NCBI RefSeq assembly: GCF_021032705.1
Contig: NZ_JAHVXI010000006.1
Coordinates: 124,001-188,000 of the forward strand
Length of the DNA: 64,000 nucleotides
From: Psychroserpens luteolus
Lineage (GTDB): Bacteria; Bacteroidota; Bacteroidia; Flavobacteriales; Flavobacteriaceae
Direction of reading: 5' to 3'
How positions within the stretch are numbered: position 1 is the stretch's first letter; each line of letters opens with the position of its first letter. Both the position numbers and the translations under genes were made by a program. Below, piece after piece: positions 28,571 to 39,007 of the stretch. The notes under the pieces were generated by a model, which was not told the origin of the DNA, ran no database searches, and worked only from the letters and a program-made list of their open reading frames with translations.

Positions 28571-30262
28571 TTAGAATGTTGTTGTTAAGCTTAAATGAAT
28601 TTTTGAGTCTGATAATTTAAATTTCCTGTCTTCAGTTTTTCCACTAGTGTAGTTAAATCGAAATAATCCAGCTTTGGTTAATAGCCCAAATCCAAAGCCA
28701 AAACCAAATAGCTTTTCTTTTTGATCTGTTAGCTGATTTTCAAAATAAGCAGCATCTATTACAGAGTGCACATAAATAGTGTTATTGAGTTTGTATCTAT
28801 ATTCCGTATTGAGAACGGCATATAAATTGGCAATGAGACTATTCTCTTCAAAGCCGCGAATTGAGTTGATGCCTCCAAAACGAGGAAGTTCATTTTCTAA
28901 ATAAGTATCTGAAACTAAATAGTTGGCATTAACTCTTCCGTAAAAACTATTTTTATCATTGAGATTAAAAATCTTAAATGTATTAATATAAAAGTGAGAC
29001 TGTTTTTCGTCAAATGTTTCATAAGATCTATTTCCAAAACCAGTAGACAGATCAAATAAGAAATTTACAGGAAATAAGCGATCATAATTCTGTCGTTTTA
29101 TGTAGGTATAGTTTATTAGGTATTTATTAGAATCGTAATCTGTAATCAAAGCTGTTGGCATATCTAATAGATCAGTAGATTTTACCGATTGTATTCCAGC
29201 CGAAATAGTATGCCTGCTATTGATTTGATAATTAATTTTTGCTGTTTGACTCACTGTTACGAAAGAGGAGTCACGTTTAAAAATGTTCAAGTTCAAGTCT
29301 AAGCCAACTGGAGAGCTAAATATATATGGAGTAACCAATTTTAAATCAAAGGTTTGTTGGTCGTTCTCATCACTTTTGTACAAGAGCTTTAATGACTCAC
29401 CATAATTAAGGTTGTTGATGAGGTTCAAATCTAAATAACCATCAAACTCAATTTTATTGGTGGACTCGTTTGTACCAAAACCTAAAAAGCCATCGAAGGT
29501 ATTACTACGCGCTTTTTCTATATACATATATAATATGGTAGAGTCTTGAGTAAATAAAACCTCAGGATCTCTAATTTGATTAGCAAACACCAGGTCATTC
29601 AAAGCAGCTGTTTGTTCTTTTATTTTTGCAAGGTTGAAAACCTTTCCTGTTTTTATTTTTAAATAGCGGTTGATGTAAGACTTTGGAAATTTTTCATATC
29701 CTTTTATAATAATCTTGTCAGTTGTTCTTGATTTTGGTTCTGAAACCGATAGAGATCCAGTTAATGTTTTACGATCTAATTTTTGAATGTTATTTACAAT
29801 TAATGTACTAAACGGATTACCACGATTGGCTATTTCAGAATTGATAAATTGTAAGGTGTTTTCAACATTTGCTATTGGTATGACCAAGCGATTCGTTTGG
29901 TCTAAAAAGTCGGTAAGTTTCAAAATAGACAGATCTACCAATCCATTATGTTCAATTATGATGCTCTCATATTTATTTTTTAAACTGAAAGAGGCTAGGT
30001 AAGTAGTATCATTTTGTTTTTTTAAGTGAAGTAGTTCATTTTCTATATATCCAATTTGAGTTAATTTTTTTTGCAGCGTAGTAATTTCTTTTTCCAAAGA
30101 CCCATATTCATTGAACGTTTTTTTGTAGCCTATCGAATCGATAGTCTTAGTTTCTTTTTCAGTGGCTCCTATAGAAGTTAAATATAGATTTTGGGCAGAC
30201 GATTCTGTAGACCATACTATAGATAGGAGTAGTAAAAAAGGACTAATTTTTTTGAGCATCAA
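28571..30262 (-). CDS. Omp85/BamA-TamA family outer-membrane protein
   Basis: 563 residues: signal peptide (...SIVWSTESSAQ), a periplasmic region with a clear POTRA unit at about 190-250 (KIIIKGYEKFPKSYINRYLK...ILYMYIEKAR), and a C-terminal 16-strand-type barrel with the conserved FGGINSIRGFEENS loop (the Omp85 RGF motif) and a terminal Phe (LSLTTTF). Short length and few POTRAs distinguish it from BamA itself; TamA-like or two-partner-type roles in outer-membrane insertion or secretion are possible. Single gene, with a -7 box 13 bases upstream. Confidence 0.85.
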   Translation of the reverse strand: MMLKKISPFLLLLSIVWSTESSAQNLYLTSIGATEKETKTIDSIGYKKTFNEYGSLEKEITTLQKKLTQIGYIENELLHLKKQNDTTYLASFSLKNKYESIIIEHNGLVDLSILKLTDFLDQTNRLVIPIANVENTLQFINSEIANRGNPFSTLIVNNIQKLDRKTLTGSLSVSEPKSRTTDKIIIKGYEKFPKSYINRYLKIKTGKVFNLAKIKEQTAALNDLVFANQIRDPEVLFTQDSTILYMYIEKARSNTFDGFLGFGTNESTNKIEFDGYLDLNLINNLNYGESLKLLYKSDENDQQTFDLKLVTPYIFSSPVGLDLNLNIFKRDSSFVTVSQTAKINYQINSRHTISAGIQSVKSTDLLDMPTALITDYDSNKYLINYTYIKRQNYDRLFPVNFLFDLSTGFGNRSYETFDEKQSHFYINTFKIFNLNDKNSFYGRVNANYLVSDTYLENELPRFGGINSIRGFEENSLIANLYAVLNTEYRYKLNNTIYVHSVIDAAYFENQLTDQKEKLFGFGFGFGLLTKAGLFRFNYTSGKTEDRKFKLSDSKIHLSLTTTF

Positions 30263-30275
30263 TAGAATTATTGTT

Positions 30276-30283
30276 CAAATCTA
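30276..30283 (-). promoter_or_regulatory. -7 box before the Omp85 gene
   Basis: TAGATTTG on the minus strand, perfect TAnnTTTG, 13 bases before the ATG at 30262. No TTG at -33 distance, so support is partial. Confidence 0.4.
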
Positions 30284-30356
30284 ACGGAAATTAATCAGTA
30301 AAAATATGTACTTGTAAAAATAAATCAAGAAACTTTCTAAAATTAATCGTTATGGG

Positions 30357-30387
30357 TTTGAATTATTCATATTTATTTCTACCTTTG
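30357..30387 (+). promoter_or_regulatory. Promoter of the str-S10-spc-alpha superoperon
   Basis: TTTG at 30357-30360, exactly 19 bases, then TACCTTTG at 30380-30387. This matches the Bacteroidota sigma-ABfr consensus fully and is the strongest promoter by consensus in the window, ahead of the ribosomal genes. Start inferred near 30392. Confidence 0.85.
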
Positions 30388-30390
30388 CAG

Positions 30391-30406
30391 CCCTCTAAGG
30401 AGAGGG
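30391..30406 (+). promoter_or_regulatory. 5'-end stem-loop of the rpsL leader
   Basis: CCCTCT (30391-30396) pairs with AGAGGG (30401-30406) around AAGG, at the inferred 5' end of the superoperon mRNA. It may stabilise the transcript end or take part in control of rpsL. Confidence 0.4.
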
Positions 30407-30432
30407 TTTAATAAAAATTTATATAGTAATAT

Positions 30433-30807
30433 ATGCCAACAATTTCACAATTAGTACGAAAAGGAAGAGCCAAAATAACTAAGAAGAGTAAATCGGCTGC
30501 TCTAGATTCGTGTCCACAAAGACGTGGTGTATGTACTCGTGTTTACACGACGACGCCTAAAAAACCAAACTCAGCAATGCGTAAGGTAGCAAGGGTTCGT
30601 TTAACAAACGGAAACGAGGTTAATGCATACATCGGAGGAGAAGGACACAACTTACAAGAGCACTCGATAGTATTAGTTAGAGGTGGAAGGGTAAAAGATT
30701 TGCCAGGAGTTAGATATCACATCGTTCGTGGTGCCTTAGACACAGCAGGTGTTGCAGGTAGAACACAACGTAGATCTAAGTATGGAGCAAAACGCCCTAA
30801 GAAGTAA
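30433..30807 (+). CDS. rpsL: 30S ribosomal protein S12
   Basis: 124 residues, full length, starting [15 protein letters not shown]12 sits at the decoding centre of the small subunit. The streptomycin-determining lysines are wild type (in TTTPKKPNS and GGRVKDLPG), so no rpsL resistance allele is present. It is the first gene of the superoperon, 46 bases after the consensus promoter. Only an A/T-rich stretch precedes the ATG, with no Shine-Dalgarno. Confidence 0.98.
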   Translation: MPTISQLVRKGRAKITKKSKSAALDSCPQRRGVCTRVYTTTPKKPNSAMRKVARVRLTNGNEVNAYIGGEGHNLQEHSIVLVRGGRVKDLPGVRYHIVRGALDTAGVAGRTQRRSKYGAKRPKK

Positions 30808-30829
30808 TTTAAAACTTTAAGAAGAAGAC

Positions 30830-31306
30830 ATGAGAAAAAGAGCAGCAAAAAAGAGACCGCTTTTACCAGATCCAAGATTTAACGATCAGTTAGTAACTCG
30901 TTTCGTTAATATGATGATGTGGGATGGAAAGAAGTCTATCGCTTTTAAAGTATTCTATGATGCAATTGATATTGTAGAGTCAAAGAAAACTGACGACGAA
31001 AAAACGGCGTTAGAAATTTGGAAAGATGCATTGTCTAACGTTATGCCTCACGTAGAAGTACGTAGTCGTAGAGTTGGTGGAGCAACATTTCAAATTCCAA
31101 TGCAAATTCGTCCAGATCGTAAAGTTTCAACTGCAATGAAGTGGTTGATTGGATACGCAAGAAAAAGAAACGAAAAATCTATGCCTCAAAAATTAGCAGC
31201 TGAAATCTTAGCAGCAGCTAAAGAAGAAGGTGCAGCTGTTAAAAAGAGAGTTGATACTCATAAAATGGCAGAAGCAAACAAGGCATTCTCTCACTTTAGA
31301 TTTTAA
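30830..31306 (+). CDS. rpsG: 30S ribosomal protein S7
   Basis: 158 residues ([20 protein letters not shown]), containing the family's [10 protein letters not shown]-like segment [20 protein letters not shown]7 nucleates assembly of the 30S head and contacts E-site tRNA; in E. coli it represses the str operon. It follows rpsL by 22 bases and precedes fusA by 8 bases. Confidence 0.98.
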   Translation: MRKRAAKKRPLLPDPRFNDQLVTRFVNMMMWDGKKSIAFKVFYDAIDIVESKKTDDEKTALEIWKDALSNVMPHVEVRSRRVGGATFQIPMQIRPDRKVSTAMKWLIGYARKRNEKSMPQKLAAEILAAAKEEGAAVKKRVDTHKMAEANKAFSHFRF

Positions 31307-31314
31307 TTAACGAC

Positions 31315-33441
31315 ATGGCAAGAGATTTAAAATTTACAAGAAATATAGGTATTGCTGCACATATTGATGCAGGAAAAACTACAACTACAGAACGTATTCT
31401 TTATTATACAGGTGTTTCTCACAAAATTGGTGAAGTACATGATGGTGCTGCAACAATGGATTGGATGGAACAAGAGCAAGAAAGAGGTATTACAATTACT
31501 TCTGCTGCTACAACTTGTACTTGGAATTTCCCAATGGAGAATGGGCAACCTACTCCAGACACAAAAGGATACCACTTCAATATTATTGATACTCCTGGTC
31601 ACGTTGATTTTACGGTAGAAGTAAACCGTTCATTACGTGTATTAGATGGTTTAGTATTTTTATTTAGTGCAGTTGATGGTGTTGAACCACAATCTGAGAC
31701 TAACTGGAGATTAGCAGACAACTATAAAGTTCCAAGAATAGGTTTCGTTAACAAAATGGACCGTCAAGGATCTAATTTCCTTGCTGTTTGTCAGCAGGTA
31801 AAAGATATGTTGAAATCTAACGCAGTGCCAATTGTATTAAATATTGGTGATGAAGCTGATTTTAAAGGTATCATTGATTTAGTAAAAAACAGAGCTATCG
31901 TATGGCATGATGAAACTCAAGGGGCAACTTTTGATGTGATCGACATTCCAGAAGAAATGAAAGAAGAAGCTCGTAAGTATCGTGCGCTTTTAATAGAAGA
32001 GGTAGCAACTTACGATGAGAACTTACTTGAGAAATTCATGGAAGATGAAGATTCTATTACAGAAGAAGAAGTGCATGCTGCACTTAGAGCTGCTGTAATG
32101 GATATGGCTATCATCCCGATGATTTGTGGTTCTGCATTTAAAAATAAAGGTGTACAGTTCTTATTAGATGCTGTATGTCGTTACTTACCTTCTCCAACAG
32201 ATAAAGAAGGTATCGTAGGTACAGATCCTAATTCAGGAGAAGAGATCTTACGTAAACCAGATGTAAAAGAGCCGTTTGCTGCTTTAGCATTTAAGATTGC
32301 TACAGATCCTTATGTTGGTCGTTTAGCATTCTTTAGAGCGTATTCAGGTCGTTTAGATGCTGGATCTTATATCTTGAACAACCGTTCAGGTAAAAAAGAA
32401 CGTATCTCTCGTATCTATCAAATGCACTCTAACAAACAAAATGCTATCGATTTTATCGAAGCAGGAGATATTGGAGCTGCAGTAGGATTTAAAGATATCA
32501 AGACTGGTGATACCATGTCTGATGAAAAGAATCCTATCGTTTTAGAATCTATGGACTTCCCAGATCCAGTAATTGGTATTGCTGTGGAGCCTAAGACTAA
32601 AGCAGATGTTGACAAATTAGGTATGGCGTTAGCTAAATTATCTGAAGAGGATCCAACATTTACAGCAAGAACCGATGAAGCTTCAGGACAGACTATTATT
32701 TCTGGAATGGGTGAGCTTCACTTAGATATTATTGTAGATCGTTTGAAGCGTGAGTTTAAGGTTGAAGTAAACCAAGGACAGCCTCAAGTAGAGTACAAAG
32801 AAGCTATTACTCAACGTGCAGAGCACAGAGAAGTTTATAAGAAACAATCTGGTGGACGTGGTAAATTTGCTGATATTGTATTTACATTAGAGCCAGCTGA
32901 AGAAGGTAAAGTAGGATTACAGTTTGAATCTTTAATTAAAGGTGGTAACGTTCCTAAAGAATTTATCCCTTCTATTGAAAAAGGATTCAAAATGGCAATG
33001 GTAAATGGACCGTTAGCTGGATATGAAGTTGATTCAATGAAAGTAACACTAACTGATGGATCTTACCATGATGTGGATTCTGATCAATTATCGTTCGAAT
33101 TAGCAGCTAAGCTTGGATTTAAGAATTCAGCAAAAGCAGCAAAAGCGGTAATTATGGAGCCAATCATGAAACTTGAAGTTATTACTCCAGAAGAAAATAT
33201 GGGTGATATCGTAGGTGACTTAAACCGTCGTCGTGGTCAAGTAAGTGATATGGGAGATAGAGCTGGTGCAAAAACTGTAAAAGCTACAGTGCCATTATCT
33301 GAAATGTTTGGTTATGTAACAACATTAAGAACATTATCATCAGGTCGTGCGACATCAACAATGGAATTTTCACATTATGCTGAAACTCCTTCTAATATTT
33401 CAGAAGAAGTAATCAAAGCAGCTAAAGGCGTAGAAGCTTAA
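31315..33441 (+). CDS. fusA: Translation elongation factor G
   Basis: 708 residues. GTPase motifs: G1 AHIDAGKT (15-22), G2 RGITITSA (57-64), G3 DTPGH (92-96), G4 NKMD (146-149). Domains II-V follow, with [19 protein letters not shown] in domain III and [20 protein letters not shown] in domain V. It catalyses GTP-dependent translocation on the ribosome. The gene directly follows rpsG and is followed by rpsJ after 13 bases. The tuf gene that follows fusA in E. coli is absent here. Confidence 0.98.
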   Translation: MARDLKFTRNIGIAAHIDAGKTTTTERILYYTGVSHKIGEVHDGAATMDWMEQEQERGITITSAATTCTWNFPMENGQPTPDTKGYHFNIIDTPGHVDFTVEVNRSLRVLDGLVFLFSAVDGVEPQSETNWRLADNYKVPRIGFVNKMDRQGSNFLAVCQQVKDMLKSNAVPIVLNIGDEADFKGIIDLVKNRAIVWHDETQGATFDVIDIPEEMKEEARKYRALLIEEVATYDENLLEKFMEDEDSITEEEVHAALRAAVMDMAIIPMICGSAFKNKGVQFLLDAVCRYLPSPTDKEGIVGTDPNSGEEILRKPDVKEPFAALAFKIATDPYVGRLAFFRAYSGRLDAGSYILNNRSGKKERISRIYQMHSNKQNAIDFIEAGDIGAAVGFKDIKTGDTMSDEKNPIVLESMDFPDPVIGIAVEPKTKADVDKLGMALAKLSEEDPTFTARTDEASGQTIISGMGELHLDIIVDRLKREFKVEVNQGQPQVEYKEAITQRAEHREVYKKQSGGRGKFADIVFTLEPAEEGKVGLQFESLIKGGNVPKEFIPSIEKGFKMAMVNGPLAGYEVDSMKVTLTDGSYHDVDSDQLSFELAAKLGFKNSAKAAKAVIMEPIMKLEVITPEENMGDIVGDLNRRRGQVSDMGDRAGAKTVKATVPLSEMFGYVTTLRTLSSGRATSTMEFSHYAETPSNISEEVIKAAKGVEA

Positions 33442-33454
33442 AACTAAAAAGAAA

Positions 33455-33760
33455 ATGAGTCAGAAAATTAGAATAAAATTAAAGTCTTACGATCATAATT
33501 TAGTTGACAAGTCTGCTGATAAGATTGTAAAAACAGTAAAAAGTACTGGTGCTGTTGTAACTGGACCAATTCCATTACCAACACACAAAAAGATTTTCAC
33601 TGTATTACGTTCACCACACGTAAACAAGAAGTCTAGAGAACAATTTCAATTAAGCTCTTACAAACGCTTATTAGATATTTACTCTTCATCTTCTAAAACA
33701 ATTGATGCCTTAATGAAGCTTGAATTACCAAGTGGAGTTGAAGTTGAGATTAAAGTGTAA
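33455..33760 (+). CDS. rpsJ: 30S ribosomal protein S10
   Basis: 101 residues ([20 protein letters not shown]), with the conserved GPIPLPTHK loop and SRE(Q)F segment. S10 is in the 30S head and also acts in antitermination with NusB. It closes the str part and opens the S10 cluster. A long 140-base spacer separates it from rplC, unlike the rest of the cluster. Confidence 0.98.
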   Translation: MSQKIRIKLKSYDHNLVDKSADKIVKTVKSTGAVVTGPIPLPTHKKIFTVLRSPHVNKKSREQFQLSSYKRLLDIYSSSSKTIDALMKLELPSGVEVEIKV

Positions 33761-33900
33761 TGACGGTAATTCTGCCATAGCAGAAAAGAACATGTCCGGA
33801 GCTGCGTGCGAAGGAAAAACGGTAAAAATACAATTCAAGGTCGAATGTATTTTCGGCCTTGAGTTTTAATAAATAAGTAACAATAAATAAATTAATAATT
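33761..33900 (+). promoter_or_regulatory. Structured spacer between rpsJ and rplC, candidate ribosomal leader
   Basis: Perfect hairpin TTCTGC-CATA-GCAGAA (33770-33785). Downstream, two stems compete for the same bases: stem 1 pairs 33825-33836 with 33843-33853 (one bulged A); stem 2 pairs 33836-33843 (CAAGGTCG) with 33854-33861 (CGGCCTTG). Stem 2 is followed by TTTT. Such alternative folds are typical of attenuator-like leaders; in E. coli L4 controls the S10 operon through its leader. The ligand here is unknown. Confidence 0.45.
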
Positions 33901-34518
33901 ATGTCTGGGTTAATAGGAAGAAAAATCGGTATGACCAGCATTTTCGATGAAAATGGAAAGAATATTCCATGTACAGTAATCGAAGCTGGACCATGTATCG
34001 TTACCCAAGTCAGAACCGAAGAGGTAGACGGGTACAATGCCCTTCAACTTGGTTTCGATGACAAGACAGAGAAAAGTGCTACAAAAGCTGAAATTGGTCA
34101 TGCCAAGAAAGCTGGTACTTCTGTTAAAGTTAAAGTCGCGGAATTTCAAGGATTTGAAGGAGATTACAAATTAGGAGACGCAATAACAGTAGAGCACTTT
34201 ATCGAAGGTGAATATGTTGATATTGCTGGAACTTCAAAAGGTAAAGGTTTCCAAGGTGTTGTAAAGCGTCATGGATTTGCTGGAGTTGGTCAAGCAACGC
34301 ATGGTCAACATAACCGTTTAAGAGCTCCTGGTTCTATTGGTGCTGCTTCATATCCTGCGAGAGTATTCAAAGGAATGAAAATGGCCGGAAGAATGGGTGG
34401 CGAAAGAGTGAATGTTGAAAATTTAAGAGTATACAAAGTAGTTCCAGAAAAGAATTTACTTGTAGTTAAAGGATGTGTTCCAGGACACAAAAACTCTTAT
34501 GTAATTATTCAAAAGTAA
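33901..34518 (+). CDS. rplC: 50S ribosomal protein L3
   Basis: 205 residues ([20 protein letters not shown]), with the conserved central loop [20 protein letters not shown] that reaches the peptidyl-transferase region and contains the normally methylated Gln position. The stop TAA shares its last A with the ATG of rplD (TAATG). It follows the structured rpsJ-rplC spacer. Confidence 0.98.
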   Translation: MSGLIGRKIGMTSIFDENGKNIPCTVIEAGPCIVTQVRTEEVDGYNALQLGFDDKTEKSATKAEIGHAKKAGTSVKVKVAEFQGFEGDYKLGDAITVEHFIEGEYVDIAGTSKGKGFQGVVKRHGFAGVGQATHGQHNRLRAPGSIGAASYPARVFKGMKMAGRMGGERVNVENLRVYKVVPEKNLLVVKGCVPGHKNSYVIIQK

Positions 34519-35147
34519 TGAAAGTAGCAGTTTTAGATATAAACGGAAAAGACACAGGAAGAAAGGTAGACCTTTCTAAAGAGGTGTTTGCTATTGAGCC
34601 TAATAATCATGCAGTATACTTAGATGTTAAGCAATATCTTGCTAACCAACGTCAAGGAACTCATAAGGCTAAAGAAAGAGCAGAAATTACAGGAAGTACA
34701 CGTAAGATTAAAAAACAAAAAGGTACTGGTACAGCGAGAGCAGGTAGTATCAAGTCTGGTGTATTTAAAGGTGGTGGACGTATGTTCGGACCAAGACCTA
34801 GAAATTACAGTTTTAAACTGAATAAAAACCTGAAGCGTTTAGCACGTAAATCAGCGTTAACAATGAAAGCTAATGATAAAGATATCGTTGTTTTGGAAGA
34901 CTTCAATTTTGATGCGCCAAAGACGAAAAACTTTACAGCAGTATTGAAAGCACTAGACATACAAGACAAAAAATCTTTGTTTGTGTTGGGTGCGTCAAAT
35001 AATAATGTATATTTGTCATCACGAAATTTTAAAGGCTCTGAAGTTGTAATGAACTCAGAATTAAGCACTTACAAAATTTTAAATGCAAATAAATTAGTTC
35101 TTTTAGAGAGTTCTTTAGAAGGAATTGAATCGAATTTAAGTAAATAA
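34518..35147 (+). CDS. rplD: 50S ribosomal protein L4
   Basis: The start is ATG 34518 ([20 protein letters not shown]), which overlaps the rplC stop by one base; an upstream in-frame ATG lies inside rplC and is not credible. 209 residues with the exit-tunnel loop ([33 protein letters not shown]). In E. coli L4 is also the repressor of the S10 operon, relevant to the structured spacer upstream of rplC. Confidence 0.97.
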   Translation: MKVAVLDINGKDTGRKVDLSKEVFAIEPNNHAVYLDVKQYLANQRQGTHKAKERAEITGSTRKIKKQKGTGTARAGSIKSGVFKGGGRMFGPRPRNYSFKLNKNLKRLARKSALTMKANDKDIVVLEDFNFDAPKTKNFTAVLKALDIQDKKSLFVLGASNNNVYLSSRNFKGSEVVMNSELSTYKILNANKLVLLESSLEGIESNLSK

Positions 35148-35154
35148 GAAGACA

Positions 35155-35445
35155 ATGAGTATCTTAATTAAACCTATCATCACTGAAAAAGCGACAACTA
35201 ATAGTGAGTTGAATAACTGCTTTACGTTTCAAGTGAACACCAAGGCGAACAAGGTAGAAATCAAAAAAGCAGTAGAAGCTGCTTATGGTGTCTCTGTTGA
35301 AAAAGTTCGTACTATAAATGTCCGTCCAGATCGTAGTACTCGTTATACAAAAACAGGTATTCAACATGGTAAAACAAATGCTGTTAAAAAAGCAATTGTA
35401 CAACTGGCGGAAGGTGAAGTAATTGATTTATACACTAACATGTAA
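35155..35445 (+). CDS. rplW: 50S ribosomal protein L23
   Basis: 96 residues (MSILIKPIITEKATTNSELN), with the conserved NKVEIKKAVEAAYGVSVEKV helix-strand. L23 lies at the exit tunnel and is the docking site for trigger factor and SRP. Packed 7 bases after rplD and 10 bases before rplB. Confidence 0.97.
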   Translation: MSILIKPIITEKATTNSELNNCFTFQVNTKANKVEIKKAVEAAYGVSVEKVRTINVRPDRSTRYTKTGIQHGKTNAVKKAIVQLAEGEVIDLYTNM

Positions 35446-35455
35446 TTAGACAACA

Positions 35456-36283
35456 ATGTCAGTAAGAAAATTAAAACCAATCACATCAGCTCAGCGTTTT
35501 AGAGTAGTAAATGGATTTGACGCCATAACTACTGATAAGCCGGAAAAGAGTTTACTCGTTCCGAACAAAAGATCTGGTGGTAGAAACAGTCAAGGAAAAA
35601 TGACCATGCGCCAAATAGGTGGAGGTCATAAGAGAAAGTATCGTATTATCGATTTTAAACGTGACAAAACCGGAGTTCCTGGTGAAGTTAAGTCTATAGA
35701 ATACGATCCAAACAGAACAGCGTTTATCGCATTATTGAATTATCAAGATGGTGAAAAACGTTACATCATTGCTCAAAATGGTTTACAAGTTGGGCAAAAT
35801 GTAGTGTCTGGTAAAGAAGCAATAGCACCAGAAATTGGTAATGCTATGCCATTAAGTCAAATCCCATTAGGTACAATTATATCTTGTATTGAGTTACGTC
35901 CTGGACAAGGAGCTGTAATGGCAAGAAGTGCTGGAGCTTTTGCTCAATTAATGGCAAGAGATGGTAAGTTTGCGACAGTAAAATTACCTTCAGGTGAGAC
36001 AAGAATGATTCTTTCAGAATGTATGGCTACAATTGGAGTAATTTCTAACTCTGATCATCAATTAACAGTATCTGGTAAAGCAGGTAGATCAAGATGGTTA
36101 GGTAGAAGACCAAGAGTAAGACCAGTAGTAATGAATCCAGTTGATCATCCAATGGGTGGTGGTGAAGGTAAATCTTCAGGAGGACACCCAAGATCAAGAA
36201 ATGGTATTCCAGCTAAAGGTTATAGAACACGTTCTAAAACGAAAGCGAGTAATAAGTATATTGTAGAACGTAGAAAGAAATAA
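35456..36283 (+). CDS. rplB: 50S ribosomal protein L2
   Basis: 275 residues ([20 protein letters not shown]). The C-terminal region keeps the key VDHP histidine beside [17 protein letters not shown] near residue 220, needed for peptidyl-transferase assembly; the following His of the E. coli VDHPH motif is Met here. L2 is the largest primary 23S rRNA binder and joins the subunits. Confidence 0.98.
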   Translation: MSVRKLKPITSAQRFRVVNGFDAITTDKPEKSLLVPNKRSGGRNSQGKMTMRQIGGGHKRKYRIIDFKRDKTGVPGEVKSIEYDPNRTAFIALLNYQDGEKRYIIAQNGLQVGQNVVSGKEAIAPEIGNAMPLSQIPLGTIISCIELRPGQGAVMARSAGAFAQLMARDGKFATVKLPSGETRMILSECMATIGVISNSDHQLTVSGKAGRSRWLGRRPRVRPVVMNPVDHPMGGGEGKSSGGHPRSRNGIPAKGYRTRSKTKASNKYIVERRKK

Positions 36284-36293
36284 TTGAAATAAT

Positions 36294-36572
36294 ATGGCAC
36301 GTTCATTAAAAAAAGGACCTTACATCCACTATAAATTGGCTAGAAAAGTTGAAGCAAATGTAGCCGCTAACAAGAAGACAGTAATCAAAACGTGGTCTAG
36401 AGCCTCTATGATTTCTCCAGATTTTGTTGGACAAACAATTGCAGTTCACAATGGTCGTCAATTCGTACCAGTTTACGTAACTGAAAATATGGTAGGTCAT
36501 AAATTAGGAGAATTTTCACCAACACGATCGTTTAGAGGTCACGCAGGTGCAAAAAATAAAGGAAAAAAATAG
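36294..36572 (+). CDS. rpsS: 30S ribosomal protein S19
   Basis: 92 residues ([20 protein letters not shown]), with the signature [23 protein letters not shown] region. S19 forms a head complex with S13 near the A site. Packed 10 bases after rplB and 6 before rplV. Confidence 0.98.
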   Translation: MARSLKKGPYIHYKLARKVEANVAANKKTVIKTWSRASMISPDFVGQTIAVHNGRQFVPVYVTENMVGHKLGEFSPTRSFRGHAGAKNKGKK

Positions 36573-36578
36573 TAAGCT

Positions 36579-36986
36579 ATGGGAAGTCGTAAAAAACAAA
36601 TGGCAGACGCTATTAAGGAAGGCAGAAAAAACGTTGCATTTGCAAAGTTGAATAACTGTCCAACTTCACCAAGAAAAATGCGCTTAGTTGCAGACTTGGT
36701 AAGAGGAAAAGAAGCTGAGAAGGCATTGCAAATCTTAAGATTTAGCCAAAAAGAAGCATCTCGTCGTTTAGAAAAATTGTTGTTATCAGCAATATCTAAC
36801 TGGCAAGCTAAAAACGAAGATGCTGATATGGAAGAAGCAGATTTGTTTGTACAAGAGATTAGAGTAGATGGAGGATCTATGTTAAAGAGATTACGTCCGG
36901 CACCTCAAGGTCGTGCTCACAGAATTAGAAAAAGATCGAATCACGTAACTGTTGTGATTGGAGCTAAAAATAACACACAAGCTTAA
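36579..36986 (+). CDS. rplV: 50S ribosomal protein L22
   Basis: 135 residues. An N-terminal extension ([18 protein letters not shown]) precedes the core [20 protein letters not shown]. The tunnel-constricting beta-hairpin is [21 protein letters not shown]22 lines the exit tunnel, near macrolide sites; no obvious resistance insertion is present in the hairpin. Confidence 0.97.
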   Translation: MGSRKKQMADAIKEGRKNVAFAKLNNCPTSPRKMRLVADLVRGKEAEKALQILRFSQKEASRRLEKLLLSAISNWQAKNEDADMEEADLFVQEIRVDGGSMLKRLRPAPQGRAHRIRKRSNHVTVVIGAKNNTQA

Positions 36987-36994
36987 ATAGAGAT

Positions 36995-37714
36995 ATGGGA
37001 CAAAAGACAAATCCAATCGGAAATCGTTTAGGAATTATCAGAGGATGGGAATCTAACTGGTATGGTGGAAATGATTATGGTGATAAACTTGCTGAAGACG
37101 ATAAAATCAGAAAGTATATCCATGCTCGTTTATCAAAAGCTAGTGTATCTAGAGTTATTATTGAGCGTACGCTTAAACTTGTAACCGTTACTATCACTAC
37201 TGCTAGACCTGGTATTATTATCGGAAAAGGTGGTCAAGAGGTAGACAAGTTAAAAGAAGAGCTTAAGAAAATTACTGGAAAAGAAGTTCAGTTAAACATC
37301 TTTGAAATTAAGAGACCTGAACTTGACGCTTATTTAGTAGCATCGAGTGTTGCTCGTCAAATTGAGAATCGTATTTCTTACAGACGTGCAATTAAAATGG
37401 CTATTGCTGCTGCTATGCGTATGAATGCAGAAGGAATAAAAATTCAAATTAGTGGTCGTTTGAATGGTGCAGAAATGGCACGTTCTGAGCACTATAAAGA
37501 AGGACGTATTCCTTTATCTACATTTAGAGCCGATATTGACTATGCTTTAGTTGAAGCACATACTACTTATGGTAGATTAGGTGTTAAAGTATGGATCATG
37601 AAAGGTGAAGTGTACGGAAAAAGAGAACTTTCTCCATTAGTTGGCTTGTCTAAGAAGCAAGGTGGCAAGTCTGGAGGACGCGGTGGGAACAATAAATCTC
37701 GTCGTAGAAAGTAA
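36995..37714 (+). CDS. rpsC: 30S ribosomal protein S3
   Basis: 239 residues ([20 protein letters not shown]) with the KH domain [20 protein letters not shown] at about residues 70-90 and the C-terminal domain ending in a basic Gly-rich tail ([17 protein letters not shown]). S3 forms the mRNA entry channel and its helicase surface. Confidence 0.98.
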   Translation: MGQKTNPIGNRLGIIRGWESNWYGGNDYGDKLAEDDKIRKYIHARLSKASVSRVIIERTLKLVTVTITTARPGIIIGKGGQEVDKLKEELKKITGKEVQLNIFEIKRPELDAYLVASSVARQIENRISYRRAIKMAIAAAMRMNAEGIKIQISGRLNGAEMARSEHYKEGRIPLSTFRADIDYALVEAHTTYGRLGVKVWIMKGEVYGKRELSPLVGLSKKQGGKSGGRGGNNKSRRRK

Positions 37715-37735
37715 TTTTTAAAGAAAAGTAATAAT

Positions 37736-38155
37736 ATGTTACAACCGAAAAGAACAAAATTTCGTAAGGTCCAAAAAGGACGTATGAAAGGAAATACCGG
37801 AAGAGGACACAGACTTTCTAATGGTATGTTTGGAATAAAATCTTTAGATGCTAATTTTTTGACTTCTCGTCAAATTGAAGCTGCACGTATCGCTGCAACT
37901 CGTTACATGAAGAGAGAAGGACAATTATGGATTAAAGTGTTTCCAGATAAACCAATTACTAAAAAACCATTAGAAGTACGTATGGGTAAAGGTAAAGGTG
38001 CTGTAGAATACTGGGTAGCTGTAGTAAAACCAGGAAGAATTATCTTCGAAGTTGGTGGAGTACCAATGGAAGTTGCTAAAGAAGCCTTACGTTTAGCTGC
38101 ACAAAAATTACCAGTTAAAACTAAGTTTTTAATCGCTAGAGATTACGAAGCATAA
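37736..38155 (+). CDS. rplP: 50S ribosomal protein L16
   Basis: 139 residues ([20 protein letters not shown]), with the conserved [20 protein letters not shown] segment. L16 helps place A-site tRNA. Gap of 21 bases to rpsC. Confidence 0.98.
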   Translation: MLQPKRTKFRKVQKGRMKGNTGRGHRLSNGMFGIKSLDANFLTSRQIEAARIAATRYMKREGQLWIKVFPDKPITKKPLEVRMGKGKGAVEYWVAVVKPGRIIFEVGGVPMEVAKEALRLAAQKLPVKTKFLIARDYEA

Positions 38156-38168
38156 TTTATTTGATATT

Positions 38169-38360
38169 ATGAAACAATCAGAAATTAAAGAATTATCAGT
38201 AGCTGAGTTACAAGAGAAACTTGGTGAAACTAAAAAGAGTTATGCAGACCTTAAAATGGCACATGCAATCTCTCCATTAGATAACCCAATTCAGTTACGT
38301 AACGTTAGACGTTCAGTAGCAAGAATTGCAACAGAATTAACTAAAAGAGAAATACAATAA
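38169..38360 (+). CDS. rpmC: 50S ribosomal protein L29
   Basis: 63 residues, a two-helix hairpin (MKQSEIKELSVAELQEKLGE; NPIQLRNVRRSVARIATEL). L29 sits beside L23 at the tunnel exit. Normal family length. Confidence 0.97.
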   Translation: MKQSEIKELSVAELQEKLGETKKSYADLKMAHAISPLDNPIQLRNVRRSVARIATELTKREIQ

Positions 38361-38378
38361 TTGTATTCTGGCTGAAAG

Positions 38379-38636
38379 ATGGAAAAAAGAAATTTAAGAA
38401 AAGAGCGTATAGGAGTTGTTACTAGTAACAAAATGCAGAAATCAATTGTGGTTTCTGAAGTTAAAAAAGTAAAACACCCTATGTACGGAAAGTTCGTTTT
38501 GAAAACAAAGAAATATGTTGCTCACGACGAAACAAACGATTGTAACATTGGAGATACTGTAAAGATCATGGAAACACGACCTATGAGTAAATCTAAATGT
38601 TGGAGATTAGTAGAAATAATTGAAAGAGCGAAGTAA
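38379..38636 (+). CDS. rpsQ: 30S ribosomal protein S17
   Basis: 85 residues ([20 protein letters not shown]), OB-fold protein with [20 protein letters not shown] and [19 protein letters not shown]. Binds 16S rRNA early in assembly. Two bases separate its stop from rplN. Confidence 0.97.
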   Translation: MEKRNLRKERIGVVTSNKMQKSIVVSEVKKVKHPMYGKFVLKTKKYVAHDETNDCNIGDTVKIMETRPMSKSKCWRLVEIIERAK

Positions 38637-38638
38637 TT

Positions 38639-39007
38639 ATGGTACAACAAGAATCAAGATTAAAAGTAGCTGATAACACTGGAGCTAAGGAAGTATTAAC
38701 TATCCGTGTTCTAGGTGGTACAAAAAGAAGATACGCTTCTATTGGAGATAAAATTGTTGTCTCAGTAAAAGATGCTACTCCTAATGGAAACATTAAAAAA
38801 GGAGCAGTATCAACAGCAGTAGTTGTTCGTACTAAAAAAGAAGTGAGACGTCCAGATGGATCTTATATTAGATTTGATGATAACGCTTGTGTACTTTTAA
38901 ATCCAACAGGAGAAATGAGAGGAACACGTGTTTTTGGACCAGTAGCTAGAGAACTTCGTGATAGACAATTCATGAAAATTGTTTCATTAGCACCAGAAGT
39001 GCTTTAA
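38639..39007 (+). CDS. rplN: 50S ribosomal protein L14
   Basis: 122 residues ([20 protein letters not shown]), with the signature [21 protein letters not shown]14 lies at the subunit interface. Its stop shares one base with the ATG of rplX. Confidence 0.98.
   Translation: MVQQESRLKVADNTGAKEVLTIRVLGGTKRRYASIGDKIVVSVKDATPNGNIKKGAVSTAVVVRTKKEVRRPDGSYIRFDDNACVLLNPTGEMRGTRVFGPVARELRDRQFMKIVSLAPEVL

Noticed and set aside
31327-31602. Open frames antisense to fusA and to other ribosomal genes
   Set aside because: They are opposite highly conserved genes, have unlikely composition and no promoter of their own.
34473-34517. Upstream start for rplD inside rplC
   Set aside because: It overlaps the conserved end of L3; the TAATG junction at 34516-34520 is the normal start.
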